Assembly: GCA_020746875.1 (NCBI GenBank)
Contig: JAGTJL010000004.1
Span: 1,054,001 to 1,118,000 of the forward strand
DNA: 64,000 nucleotides
Direction of reading: 5' to 3'
DNA from: Rhexocercosporidium sp. MPI-PUGE-AT-0058
Taxonomy: Eukaryota; Ascomycota; Leotiomycetes; Helotiales
In this document: piece by piece, positions 24,253-34,960 of the stretch
How positions within the stretch are numbered: the first letter of the stretch is position 1
How the letters are laid out: the number at the start of each line of letters is the position of its first letter
The notes under the pieces: model-generated
The model's input: only the letters and a program-made list of their open reading frames with translations
Told to the model about the DNA's origin: nothing
The model's database searches: none
Program-made: the position numbers and the translations under genes

Positions 24253-24708
24253 CTATATGGAGGATCGTCCCGTTCTGGTGACACAGGACCTGAAGGGATC
24301 CGGTGCGCGAGTCAAGTCAGTGTCTGCCGCACCAGCATCCGCAATACCCACCGAAGCGATTGTTGACAGTTCCCATTGCTGGCGCTCCGACGTAATTTGC
24401 GCCGTTCCACGTGATCTGAACAGTTCCTTTTCTTGGGTGGATGACCAGTAGACTTCTTCAGAGAGAGCAGGTCTTGTGACTCGAAAGTATCTCAACGTCA
24501 CGATGGAGCACTTCGAGCTTGCATGACTTGTGCTTTCCATGTGGGTTTTGAGATCTAGGACACCATTTTCGAGCCAACATTTCTCTTTGGACGACTTGCC
24601 ACGATCTACATCATGGCACTCGAAACGAAGGACAGGAAGGCGAGTCATCGCACTCGTCAAGTAGAATATTCCGGTCCTTGTATCCATAATTGAGCTAGTG
24701 GTCACCAT
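24253..24708 (-). CDS. doubtful hypothetical protein
   Basis: An ATG-initiated frame of 151 codons starts MVTTSSIMDTRTGIFYLTSA and contains LPVLRFECHDVDRG and GVLDLKTHMESTSHASSK. The C-terminal third is low in hydrophobic residues and looks random. It has no recognised domain, signal peptide or splice evidence, and lies in a gene-poor region. It may be an orphan gene or chance. Confidence 0.25.
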   Translation of the reverse strand: MVTTSSIMDTRTGIFYLTSAMTRLPVLRFECHDVDRGKSSKEKCWLENGVLDLKTHMESTSHASSKCSIVTLRYFRVTRPALSEEVYWSSTQEKELFRSRGTAQITSERQQWELSTIASVGIADAGAADTDLTRAPDPFRSCVTRTGRSSI

Positions 24709-26023
24709 GGTAGACAAACAAGGAAAGATAGCAAGATCGCAGATTCCAGTAGTTTAAGTTGAAGCAACATTTGGAAAGGTTCGAGGACCTTTGCTATGGA
24801 TCCCAAGATTAATAAGAGATGTTCGAGGTGTTCCCCAGTTTCCATCCAGTACGTCACTTGGATAAGCACTCTCTATTCAGATACCAATAGCATTGGTCTA
24901 ATTACGTAAGAAGGCAAGACTCAAAGTCTTCTGTCAAGTGGTCACTCATAGTCCTCCCCTCCGCCCAAAAAAATCCCTTGATCCGCGAGGAGATATCTGA
25001 CCCACCTCCCACCCAGCCGAATCTGATGAGCGATTGCTAATCCACGATGAGAAACCCGTGGGGCCGCAAAATCAGAGTTCTCGAAGGAGAGGGAAGGGCT
25101 TGGTTCGTTAGATTATTATTGCCATTTTCAAGAGGTACTTTCGCTCGAAAGAGCGAAATGACATGTTTACGTCTCTCTCACCAATATCATGAATAAAATA
25201 CTCGCTAAGCAATAGATCTTGAGCTGCCTCCTTCAATGTACCTTCTACTCCTTGCCCAAGGTAGGGAGCTTATTTCCATTGATTAAATTCATACCGACGA
25301 CTTTCTTACCGGCGATTATCTTCTGGAATCTTATTCATGTTTTCAGAATACATTCTAAAGTATGGCTAGTTGCTGACAAGACAAATCTTTCCACTTTGCA
25401 ACGAAGCACATTTATTTACGTAGATTCATCCCCATTATTGTATCCCGTGCGAATAGAATGCATCTTGGCTCCGTCACACATAGCAAGGTCGAACAACAGA
25501 AGAGGTCAGCCAGCCAGAGTGTGAAGTGTGAAGCGAGCCTGTGCCAAGACCGATCCAGCCGCCCCTGAGATTAAGCGAGCACTGCAAATAAACATTCTCT
25601 ACCTAGATACCTGATCAATAGGAACACCTACCAACATCATATATTAAGATACAGTTAGTATGTAGTAGTTTTGCTAGTATCGTGTTATGAGCCAGCTCCA
25701 GTCTTCTATAATTTGATCCTCAGTCACGCTGCGCTTTGTCGACGAAATGTGTTAGTGCGGGTCTGGTTAGGATCCGGACTGACAAGCACAGGAAATTGAC
25801 AATTGGACTGGCGCGAGAAGTATATCACAGTTCTCAATACTGGATCTTTTTGCTTTCCATCTCACAAAATATAATCAGACTTCTCAACCCCCCAGACACA
25901 TATCTTCTCACTATATCCCCATCACATCTACCTCCGCTTCAAATACCACCATCCTCCTCTTCACATAAAATACCCGCACACAATCTTCAAGTTTCTCCTC
26001 AGAACCTATCTACCACCACCAAA
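24709..26023. other. intergenic; promoter and leader of the PLC-X gene
   Basis: No supportable gene. The last ~170 bp are CT-rich with many CCACC/TCTCC runs, typical of a fungal 5' leader. The frame is open upstream of the chosen ATG back to 25736 but is not signal-peptide-like there. Confidence 0.5.
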
Positions 26024-27901
26024 ATGCATATCAGCAGACTCCTCTTCCGCACAACCCTCTTCCTCGTCCCGAGCACCATTCTCGTCACCGCCGGCCCAGG
26101 CGGCTACCTCGAACTCGCCAACCTAACACCCTACGACTGGAAACTAAAATACACACACAGCTACCACATGGACTGGCAATTCCCCTCAACTATTCCTGCA
26201 CGCACAACCCAAGAGCAGTATTTCGAATGGTGGTACGACCACGGGCCCAACGGTGACTGCGGCGCAGAAGCAACGTACGAACTCGTTGGCTCGCCTGCAC
26301 CGGCTTCGTTTACTGTGCAGGCGCGCCAGAGGAAAGGGAGGAGGATTGAGATCCAATATGGCGATCAACTGTCCTCGCTAGGGAATCCAGTGGGTTCGCT
26401 CATTACTCTGGGTTATACGCATGATGGAACTGTACTCTTCGTATTGGCTGGTAATGAGACCGGTTCGTACGTCTCGAGTAACCCTCCTGTCGCTTGGATG
26501 CAAGCTACTCTCCCAACAATCGGATCGAAATCTCTACGAGAGATCGCTATGCCAGCTGGCCACGATGCGGGCATGTCGCAAGTGACGCGTGCGTACGGAG
26601 GTATTGCCCATAACACGCAGACGCAGTCTGTTCACGTATACCAACAACTCATCTATGGGGCACGATGGTTGGATATTCGTCCGGTTATCCGAAAGGGGAG
26701 GTGGTATACCAACCACCTCACGGGTTCCATAGGAGCATTCGGTCGGACTATCGCGGACATTATTAAAGATATCAATCGCTTCACGAAAGAGAATCCAGGG
26801 GAGCTTATTGTACTGGATCTGACGCATGAGATGGATAGGAAGAACTGGAAACCGAGACTCACTCCTGCGCAGTGGAAGATGCTGTATGATTTGCTGTATT
26901 ATGGTCTCGATGATTTTTGGACAATAGACCAAATGGATCTACCGGATGACTTGTCCAGTGTGCCGATTGAGACGTTTGTTCAGGCAGGCTCGAAATCTGC
27001 TGTTTTGGTTCGAGTTCCGGATCATGCTCCTGCTTTCAAGACAACTTTTCAGAATAAGGACATGACCGGCGATGAGAAACCTGGTCCGAATGAGAACAGC
27101 AATACCGCCACAGATGAACCTCTAGATATCAACTCGCCTAGCACCTTTCCCGGAAACTCAACCCTTGACGGCAGCGGCGACGACGACGATGATGACGACG
27201 ACACTCCAGAGAGTATTCCAGACACCATCAACTCAAACTCCACCTCCACTACCCTCCCTAGCCTCCCCTCCCCCAAGACCTCTAAAACCTTCACACCAGC
27301 ATTCATCCCCGCGCACCGCCTCCCAACCGTAGGATCCTACTCCAACACCGACCAACCCACCTACCTCGAAAATGACCAACTCACCAAACTCTCCCTCTAC
27401 CGCCCCTCCCCCCAAAGCCCCATCCACCAGTCCACCTGGACCATAACACAACACCTAGCACATATCCCCGACTTCGCCAACCCCTCCACGAGCATCATCG
27501 GCGACGCCGTGGCCGCGCATCGGAAACTTTTCAGCGCGATCTGGAAAGGTTTGAGTAGTAAGACGTATCCGAATCTGATTGAGGTGGATGATATCCATGA
27601 TAATCAAATAGCGGCGTTGTGTGTGGCTATCAACCAGTATTTTGGCATGGGGGGTGATTTGGCTAGAGGGGAAATGTTGGGGAAGAGGAGGATGGTTATG
27701 GCGTTTAAGGGGAGGGGGGTGGATGAGGTTAGAGAGGGACATGAGTGGGTTGGGAAGAGGATCGAGTGGTTTTTGAAGGCGAGCTGGTGTTCGTTGAGGA
27801 TGGAAGGACAGTCGTGCTGGACGGAGACACCGGTCGTGAAGAATACACATGTGCCTATGACTCGCGTGCTAGAAGTTCCTGCTTCGGAAATCGAGGACTA
27901 G
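26024..27901 (+). CDS. secreted PLC-like phosphodiesterase (PI-PLC X domain)
   Basis: A single exon of 625 aa. The ATG at 26024 gives a clear signal peptide (MHISRLLFRTTLFLVPSTIL, cleavage near residue 23). Residues ~24-160 form an N-terminal beta domain with Trp-rich EQYFEWWYDHGPNGDCG. The PLC-X TIM-barrel half starts near 165: LREIAMPAGHDAGM supplies His180 and Asp181; ARWLDIRPVIR supplies Asp217 and Arg219; GRWYTNH supplies His231; and GELIVLDLTHE is the next strand. These match the His-Asp/Asp-Arg/His layout of bacterial-type PI-PLC, so the site looks intact. An acidic, disordered linker with a run of Asp (~386-393) and Ser/Pro sequence at ~350-440 is inserted before the last part of the barrel. 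Ca-independent cleavage of a phosphodiester lipid is likely; the substrate is unknown. Confidence 0.85.
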   Translation: MHISRLLFRTTLFLVPSTILVTAGPGGYLELANLTPYDWKLKYTHSYHMDWQFPSTIPARTTQEQYFEWWYDHGPNGDCGAEATYELVGSPAPASFTVQARQRKGRRIEIQYGDQLSSLGNPVGSLITLGYTHDGTVLFVLAGNETGSYVSSNPPVAWMQATLPTIGSKSLREIAMPAGHDAGMSQVTRAYGGIAHNTQTQSVHVYQQLIYGARWLDIRPVIRKGRWYTNHLTGSIGAFGRTIADIIKDINRFTKENPGELIVLDLTHEMDRKNWKPRLTPAQWKMLYDLLYYGLDDFWTIDQMDLPDDLSSVPIETFVQAGSKSAVLVRVPDHAPAFKTTFQNKDMTGDEKPGPNENSNTATDEPLDINSPSTFPGNSTLDGSGDDDDDDDDTPESIPDTINSNSTSTTLPSLPSPKTSKTFTPAFIPAHRLPTVGSYSNTDQPTYLENDQLTKLSLYRPSPQSPIHQSTWTITQHLAHIPDFANPSTSIIGDAVAAHRKLFSAIWKGLSSKTYPNLIEVDDIHDNQIAALCVAINQYFGMGGDLARGEMLGKRRMVMAFKGRGVDEVREGHEWVGKRIEWFLKASWCSLRMEGQSCWTETPVVKNTHVPMTRVLEVPASEIED

Positions 27902-28719
27902 GATCTTTGAGACTGGATGGCATATCTTATGATGCTTCAGAAGAGAGAGAGAGAACGTCTTCGAAGAGATACTCTCCCCTTCTCGCATTCTAGCCGAATA
28001 CCTGCAGAAATACAACTCCAAACAACATATCCAGGACATTCCACGGCTTTGGGCTTCTTACTTTGGCTTCTGAGAGCTGCTTAAGGGCTGCTTAGCTAGC
28101 AACATCTTGCAGGTTGAAGACGAGAAGCGTAGAAGACACACCTCGTCAACAAGCTGAACGTAATGGTACCGCCTACGCCAAATTCGAACGGACGGACGCG
28201 TAGCATGCCAGCAACAAACAAGGATATATCTCGTCAGACAATAAGAGACTCTCTTAGATATCTTGTGATTACTATCTAAGAAGGCTAAACTAGACAGCAG
28301 CTTGGCAATACTTCCCTCCTTCATAAGAAAGTCATGTATGTCAGCATCGACTTAAATACTCAACACATAATCTCACGAATAACAACATACCAGAGGAACG
28401 GGGCACAATAGCTTAAGCACGCAGACTACATTGGATACGCTCAATATTCCGAGCATTGCTCATCCGTACACATATTATACAAGACATGCTCCGTTGCGAA
28501 TTGAACTCAACCAAGACCATCATATCCACCTTAGCTACGTTAGATGAGGGAAGTAGATGGTTAGTTAGAACAATAAATAATCAAATAAACACACCTGTTC
28601 TTCTACTTCTTCTTCTTCTTCTTCAAATTTTGCTCTTAGGTATGTATGTATGTATGTATATATGCATATATACATTCCCGATACAGCACCTCTCGTCGTC
28701 TACCATACCTGCTCCTACC

Positions 28720-28766
<47 letters not shown>

Positions 28767-29225
28767 CCCTACACTTATACTCACCTCACCCACTCTCTAG
28801 AATCCTACCTAGGAAAGTAGCATTTACTTTACAAGAACTCTTCGGTCCACGGTTATGAACCATCGATAGCACCTCCCCCTCACTTCCTAAGTGACAGGTA
28901 GCAGCAAGTCATTTCCACCAATATCGTATTCCCCTCCCAAACCCCCCCCACTTCTTCTTATTTGTTATGTATTAAATAAGTGCCACTCGGTTCGCCCTGA
29001 ACGTGATCTCTTTTCAATAGGCACTGGGTATAGCACTCAGCTGATGAATAGCAGGGGAGATGACGGATGTTGAAGAATACATTATACATGTACGATAGAA
29101 CTATATACAACGCTCACACATCACGAAACACAGATCTGATATCTCTTAAACGCCTTGGCCAATGCACCAATCCAACCCCGGTCTATCCCAAAAAGTATTT
29201 CTATGTCGCACCCATTCGTCTCATT
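27902..29225. other. intergenic with microsatellites
   Basis: This separates the two convergent PLC-X genes. It contains TTC units near 28603-28625, TATG units near 28639-28670 and a hexamer array listed separately. No gene was supported. Confidence 0.55.
28708..28770 (+). repeat. hexamer array (GCTCCT)n
   Basis: About nine near-perfect GCTCCT units with one or two C substitutions at the edges. It would encode Ala-Pro or Leu runs in some frames, but no gene supports translation. Ordinary slippage repeat. Confidence 0.85.
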
Positions 29226-30608
29226 TTACAACATCAATAAACCTACTGCCGCAGCACACACCATCGCTAACCACGTCGTCCTCTCATACATCCCCACCGC
29301 AGCACTCGCAGGCAGCCCACAGCACTCCCTCGTATACGTAACGTTATTATACTTCGCCGCAACCTCAAACACCGACCCGTTGCCCACATTATAATAATCC
29401 ACGTTCAAAAACTTCGGCGGGAACCCCCACGTCGCGTTACAGCCAGCGGTGGAAGTCCCCAGACTACCCGTCCCGGTGACGTTATTCGTGATGTTCAGGA
29501 GAGGAATGTTGGGGACCAAGATCGAGTTCCCGAGCAGGTTGATGTCGTAGTTGAGATTGTGGTTCATGAGGTACAGGCGGTTCTTGGCTTGCTCCTCGGC
29601 GAGATCTGGGGGTCGCTGGACGGTGCAGGGGAAGCTGCGGTCGACGGGATCGAAGGGTGTTTCCCACACCTGCGAGAATTCGTCGAGGATGTAGGGCACG
29701 GCTGTCTGATTAGCTTCGTAATCCATGAAGAAGATCACTCGCTTGGCTTGCAGGATCATGGAGGCTAGGGTCGGCCAGTCGTCGAGAGCCATGGGGATCT
29801 TTGGGGGTACGTAGGCGTAGTTTTGGAGGTTGGTTTGCTCGATGAAGGGTTGGTAGGTTGTCACCGCATTGTAGGCGCCGTTCCCGAGGAGGATGGTGAC
29901 GACGTCGAATGGATGTGAGTGTACCCAATCGTAGACTGTGGATAGATAGTCCGTTATAGGCCCGGCGTCGAGGATATCGCAGGAGCCATGGCAGAAGTGT
30001 GGCACGTCTCCTACGAAATGCATCTGTCCCTGCAGCAGACGGACTCCGTCGTTCAATTGTGTAGTAACACCCAGCTGCTGGTTTGCCGCTGCGTTTCCCG
30101 GCTTGATGAAGGGCGAGTTGTGGGCTGCTACCTCGGTGATATTCCCGTACCTTCGATTGCAGAATTCGACGTAGTTGTTGCAGGGTGTGGTGTTTGTAGC
30201 TTCTGGAGCGGAGGAGGTTGTGGAAGTCGCAGTGCCATTCATGGTCCCGTTTATGGAAATGGTTGTCTGAGGCCGTCCAGTGAGGATGAGCTGGGAGTCT
30301 TCGCTCGTGGATGTGGAAGTTGCTGTGCCATTGCTAGCAGTGATTATGCTTGTCCCGACTCCGAATAGTGTTGTTGATCCTAGAGTCGTTGTTCGAGTGG
30401 TAGATCCGCTACTTATTATTGAGATGATGGCAGATGTTGTGATTGCGGATGTCGAAGGTCGGGTCAAGGTGGAGGAGTAGGATTTGTAGCTCCCGGTTGG
30501 AATTGAAGCTGAAGCTGTGCCTTGGGATGTTCCAACCAACGTGAGCACATCTTGGGCAGCTGCAACAGCAAAAAGGGAGGCGTATGGAAGGATCCTTGAA
30601 AAGAGCAT
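29226..30608 (-). CDS. PLC-like phosphodiesterase, predicted GPI-anchored
   Basis: A single exon of 460 aa from the ATG at 30608 (MLFSRILPYASLFAVAAAQ is the signal peptide). Residues ~25-140 are a Ser/Thr-rich, probably O-glycosylated stalk. The PLC-X-type domain starts after a Cys pair (residues 143 and 150): EVAAHNSPF (His163), LNDGVRLLQGQMH (Arg190) and VPHFCHGSCDI (candidate second His204 or His207), then HPFDVVTILLGN. A late Cys pair (RECCGLPAS) precedes a terminal hydrophobic segment (WLAMVCAAAVGLLML) after a small-residue stretch, the layout of a GPI signal. This is the common fungal cell-surface PLC-like family. Enzyme activity and substrate are unproven. It is convergent with the secreted paralogue at 26024-27901. 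Confidence 0.85.
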   Translation of the reverse strand: MLFSRILPYASLFAVAAAQDVLTLVGTSQGTASASIPTGSYKSYSSTLTRPSTSAITTSAIISIISSGSTTRTTTLGSTTLFGVGTSIITASNGTATSTSTSEDSQLILTGRPQTTISINGTMNGTATSTTSSAPEATNTTPCNNYVEFCNRRYGNITEVAAHNSPFIKPGNAAANQQLGVTTQLNDGVRLLQGQMHFVGDVPHFCHGSCDILDAGPITDYLSTVYDWVHSHPFDVVTILLGNGAYNAVTTYQPFIEQTNLQNYAYVPPKIPMALDDWPTLASMILQAKRVIFFMDYEANQTAVPYILDEFSQVWETPFDPVDRSFPCTVQRPPDLAEEQAKNRLYLMNHNLNYDINLLGNSILVPNIPLLNITNNVTGTGSLGTSTAGCNATWGFPPKFLNVDYYNVGNGSVFEVAAKYNNVTYTRECCGLPASAAVGMYERTTWLAMVCAAAVGLLML

Positions 30609-32261
30609 GGCTGCGGTGGTATTGGGTGGTACAGCTCCCAACCAGCTCAGCCAACTTCTCCAAGATGGGGCTCCTTATCCAAACCAAAGCACCAGAATCG
30701 AATGATGTCGAAGTCGTGATGGGGGTACAGCAAGGGAGAAAGGACTACAATAATATCCCAGAGGTAAAAGAAAAGCCTCTCGCGTCGTCCACGTCAACAA
30801 AAGGCTAGCAGAGCAGAGAAGACTAGAGAAGAGAGTGTGAGAAAGACAGAGACAGTGGAGTGGACTGAATTATCCGATCAAGAATGACGTCGGTCTTGGC
30901 TTCGGCAGCACAGCGGGAGGCGCTGGCGTGCAGGCCAGAGCGGGTTCCTAGACTCTAGAACGACAGCCAAGGGGTGGAATGGAATGCGAGAACGAGAATG
31001 AGGTGCGATGCGCTTGAGGGAAAATCACTGCAGCAACTTGAGAATAGTTACAAGAAATTGACAAATCGAGGGAGTTCGAGACGTTTTGAAATGAACGCTG
31101 GGTTCCTTCGCCAATTCTTGTTTTCACTTGTTTTCCACAGGCCCAGGATCCGAGATTCCGAGACCTCAGGGCTGCTGAAGGTGAAGTGAAGGAGGCTGAG
31201 CACTTATCCCAGCCGATGGAGATGATATCCCACCAAGACCACTAGACGTAGGCCGCAAGAGATGGGAACCCTTGTGCTCCTATTACTTTGTGCCCGGCCA
31301 AGGGAGACTGGAGTGTTGGTAGATGTCTGAAGGTATTGATGCTTCCTCAGTCTAGTGTTTGTTTGGTGTCAATGTATGTATGAATGAATGAAGGTATGAA
31401 GTACAGCCTTGCCGTGTTTGCTGCTCACCGTACAAGTATTTCTGCAACTCACCAGGGACATCGGATCGCCACAGGGATCATACGAATACCGTACCGTACC
31501 GTATCATACCCGTCAAGGGCAGGCAGGATGCTTCAGTGGACCCGGCGCCCCGATATTCCATTGGTCTTAGGGGACTTGAAGCCTGGACCTCACCATCTCG
31601 CTTCTGAAGAAGCCTGTAGCTTCAGGGGCCTTGGCCAGATAGCGCAGCCACTGAAGCCTCTTTCTCCCCCCAAGCTTCTTCGGATGACGTTGGAACGAAA
31701 ACGACGTAACAACATCTTCACTTTCTTTAACCGACAAATACACCCAACTGACGATTGAGTTCAAATTGCTTTGTACAAATGTATATCGGCTCCTGACTCT
31801 GTTCACGGCGAGATCTGCGGCAATTTGACATTTCCATGGACGGCCAGCAGTCCAGTCCAGTCCAGTCCAGCACCCGATGCCCGTGACAGTGGATCTCACG
31901 CTCCCTGTCAGTGGCTGACAGTTCTTTCTAGGTTCTTATTCTCCTCCTATCAGGCTACCTTACGCTACCTACACTACCTACGCTATTCAGGGCCAATCCA
32001 CTCTGGCACTCTGGACGACGCGCAATGGGGCTGATCTGATATCCCTGCAGCTTGGCCCGTGATGATGTCGCTGTGCATTTCAGCAGTTTTGGCTGATATG
32101 CACTACTGACCTCCTCCCGTTCTTACTTTTCTGTTGATCCATTTTGATGTTGATGTCGATGTCGATGTCGAACTCAAAGTCCGCCGCTGTCAGGTCGTGA
32201 TCCTCATCCACAACCTCATATCCCCCTCCGCCCTCTCGGACTTGACGCCAACTAATCCAAC
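30609..32261. promoter_or_regulatory. divergent promoter region, PLC-like / SUR7-like genes
   Basis: The two genes are divergent, so both promoters lie here. A pentamer array (CCAGT)n is listed separately, and GTACC repeats occur near 31489-31503. A GATGTC repeat (32146-32170) lies in the leader of the SUR7-like gene. No extra gene was supported. Confidence 0.5.
31848..31871. repeat. pentamer repeat (CCAGT)n
   Basis: About five tandem CCAGT units in the divergent intergenic region. It is too short to suggest more than a microsatellite. Confidence 0.85.
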
Positions 32262-33354
32262 ATGGCTCTTCCAACCTTCCGTTCCCTCGCTGCTCGCAGG
32301 CAGAGCGAGAAACGGGTGCAGCAGGAGAATGGCGTTACAGGTCCAGAGCAGAATTCAGAGCGGACTCTGACACCAACCTATACGCCTGGGGTCGACGTGA
32401 AGGAAGCCACCAAGACACGAAAGATCTGGATCATAATATCATGTCTCTTCTTCTTCATCTCCGTAATCTTCTTAATTCTGGTAAGCTTCGAGCCTCAATC
32501 TACAAAGTATATTTAACCTTAAAAATCAACGCAAAACTAATCGAGCATGCTTCCAGACAATCATTGGCAACATCAACAATAAGCCGGTGATCCGAGATAC
32601 CTACTTCTACTCCCTCGATCTCACGAACATCATCCCCTCCTCTGCAGATAATATCATGCTCGTCAACTCCCTGGCCCGCTCCCTCGGCCTGCACGATTTC
32701 TACCAAGTCGGACTCTGGAATTTCTGCGAAGGGTACAACGACGAGGGGATCACATACTGCTCCTCCCCAAAATCACTCTACTGGTTCAACCCCGTCGAGG
32801 TCCTGCTCAACGAGCTCCTCTCAGGCGCCACCATCGCCCTGCCCGCCGAAATCACCGACATCCTAAAACTGATCAGGATAGCGTCTCGGGTCATGTTCGG
32901 CTTCTACTTGACGGGCATATGCATGAACTTCCTCTCGGTCTTCATCGCGCCCATAGCCCTCAAATCAAGATGGTGGTCCTTGCCCCTCACGATCTGGACA
33001 TTCATCGCCGCCCTGCTCACAACCGCCGCGACCATCATCGCATCCGTCATGGCGATCATCTTCCGCAACGTGGCGACCTCGCAGCCGGACCTGAACATCA
33101 GCGCTAGTATCGGCGAGCAGATGTTCGGCTTCATGTGGACGGGCTCGGCATTTAGCATTTTCGGCTTCCTGATCCATCTTGGCATGACCTGTTGCTGTGC
33201 TAGTAGGAGGGATGTTAGGACTGGGAGGAGGAAGGGGAGGAAGAGCGCGTATGGGGATGCGGGGAGTGATGAGAAGAAGAGGCCGCTTAATCAGAGGCAG
33301 TGGAAGAAGATGCCGAAGTTCATGCGGAGGAAGACGAGTGGAGAGGTGGTTTAG
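32262..33354 (+). CDS. SUR7/PalI-family tetraspan membrane protein
   Basis: Exons 32262-32480 and 32557-33354 encode 338 aa. The 76-nt intron (GTAAGC donor, ACTAAT branch point, TTCCAG acceptor) interrupts the first membrane segment. The N-terminal ~50 residues are cytosolic and polar. Then comes TM1 (IWIIISCLFFFISVIFLIL), followed by an extracellular loop with the family signature: YQVGLWNFCEGYNDEGITYC has the conserved Trp and two Cys. Three further TM segments lie at ~200-285. The C-terminal ~55 residues are basic (RRKGRKS, KKMPKFMRRK). SUR7-family proteins occur in eisosomes/MCC domains, and PalI relatives act in pH sensing; the sequence does not decide between them. Confidence 0.88.
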
Positions 33355-34960
33355 ATGGGAATCGGTGTGGAGTGAGACTGTAAATAGGTATGGGAAGTGT
33401 ATGGGCCGTGGAGAAAAATCAGGATAGAGGCGTTTTGAGAGCTTGGATAGCGGTGCATTAGATTGAGCGTTGGTTGGATAGTCTTGCATTGAATGCATGT
33501 TGATATCATAGAATACAGAATATAAATTTTCACCCCAATTATGCGTATTGGGCCTCTGCCACCGAAATGTGGTAATTAGTACATTAACACTCTCCACCAT
33601 AGGTTCTCGAGGTGGATTAAACTCAAGTCCATGTTGGGACATGATCTTTGATTACTTTAAAGACCGCAGGGCCAGCAACAAACTTCCTACTTTCCTCTCC
33701 GCCGCAACTCTTTCTTCAACTCCACAATCTCAAGCTCCGGTCGAGCCCCTTCCTCACGACCCTTCCACAGCGATCATTCAAGAGTACTGGTACTTTCCTA
33801 CAAACAGTCACTCCTGCAAAATCAAGAACATCTGCAAATTGTCCGGGCCTTCCTTTCTTCCTTCCTTTCCACTTAACCACCACACAATAACAACAAGGAA
33901 GAACTTCCACACACCTCCCACAACATCTCACAAACCGCCACCACCTCAGAGCCTATCCGCAAACACCCTGTCAACAGGAAAACTCCAGTTGCGTCATAGG
34001 ATTCGTCGTGAGAGAGGGGAAGGAGGTGGATTGAGGAGGGTAGATTAGAGAGGGTTTGGAGGCTTGGTGCTGAGATGTAGCTTGGAAGCTGGATGGCGAT
34101 GTTGCTTGAGTTTAGTTGGCTTTTTAGCGTTTCATAAAGTGATAGACACAGCTTTACTGCAGTAGTTTTCATGCTGAGGGAGAGCACCGAATAGCAAGTC
34201 TATGCTGTTCCCTTCTGCGTCCATGATTCGCACGTTGAATGTATTGGTTGTTGCTGTGATATTCTAGTATTTATTGAAGTTTGTGCGATCTGAGGAATGG
34301 CTGTTCATTGTATATAGTTAAGTAGACTAGAAGCTCTAGGTCATGTCACCAGTACCAAGTTTGCCATAAGGTAGTGATATAGCGTATGTCTCAAACTATG
34401 ACCGCGTGACAAGCCTATACTAGTCATTCAAACACAATCTATGCTTAACTCTTAGGGAATGTTTATTTCAAGTGGCCAATGAAATTTACCAAGGCAGCTT
34501 GGATCAAGAGTCTCGTTTAATTGGAATTTGTTGTTGTATTTTAAGCGAGTATGTCAACCCGCTTCTTGTCCCTTACAAAATTATGCTCAGTTACTTGCTG
34601 GGCAGTTGGAGATAGTTTTCATATCAAAAACTTTGGAAGAGGTAAATGATGTCACGAGGAATGAATTAATGCCGTAAGCTTCACGTAGCCAAGCTACCTG
34701 CAGTAGCCGAATCTCACTGTGCACACTCACAAACCCAAGAAGATCACGTTTGTGGTTACCCAAAACTGTGCGACGGCTGTGTGATATAGACATATGATTC
34801 CAGATGTGGTTCATTCCCCTGCTTATAGCAGTCTCCGTGTTCTGACTTCTGTATCTTTTTTCGGCCAACCTTCGACACCTAGACACTCCTACAACATGGA
34901 AATTTTGTCATAGTGAGCTACGTCTTCATCATGTCTTTTCTATCAGAGGGTGGCAAACTT
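33355..34960. other. no supportable gene
   Basis: This is the 3' flank of the SUR7-like gene and the 5' side of the decayed 2EXR gene. A minus-strand frame from the ATG at 34172 (99 codons, MKTTAVKLCLSLYETLKSQL at the start) is mildly protein-like but unsupported. Confidence 0.4.

Noticed and set aside
25736..26023. N-terminal extension of the PLC-X frame upstream of 26024
   Set aside because: It contains no signal peptide, whereas the ATG at 26024 gives a clean one; the upstream sequence is leader-like CT-rich DNA.
28456..28800. Ala-Pro repeat frame over the GCTCCT array
   Set aside because: The protein would be only microsatellite translation; no support as a gene.
33873..34172. 99-codon minus-strand frame next to the SUR7-like gene
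   Set aside because: Mildly protein-like, but no homology recognised and no promoter or splice evidence.
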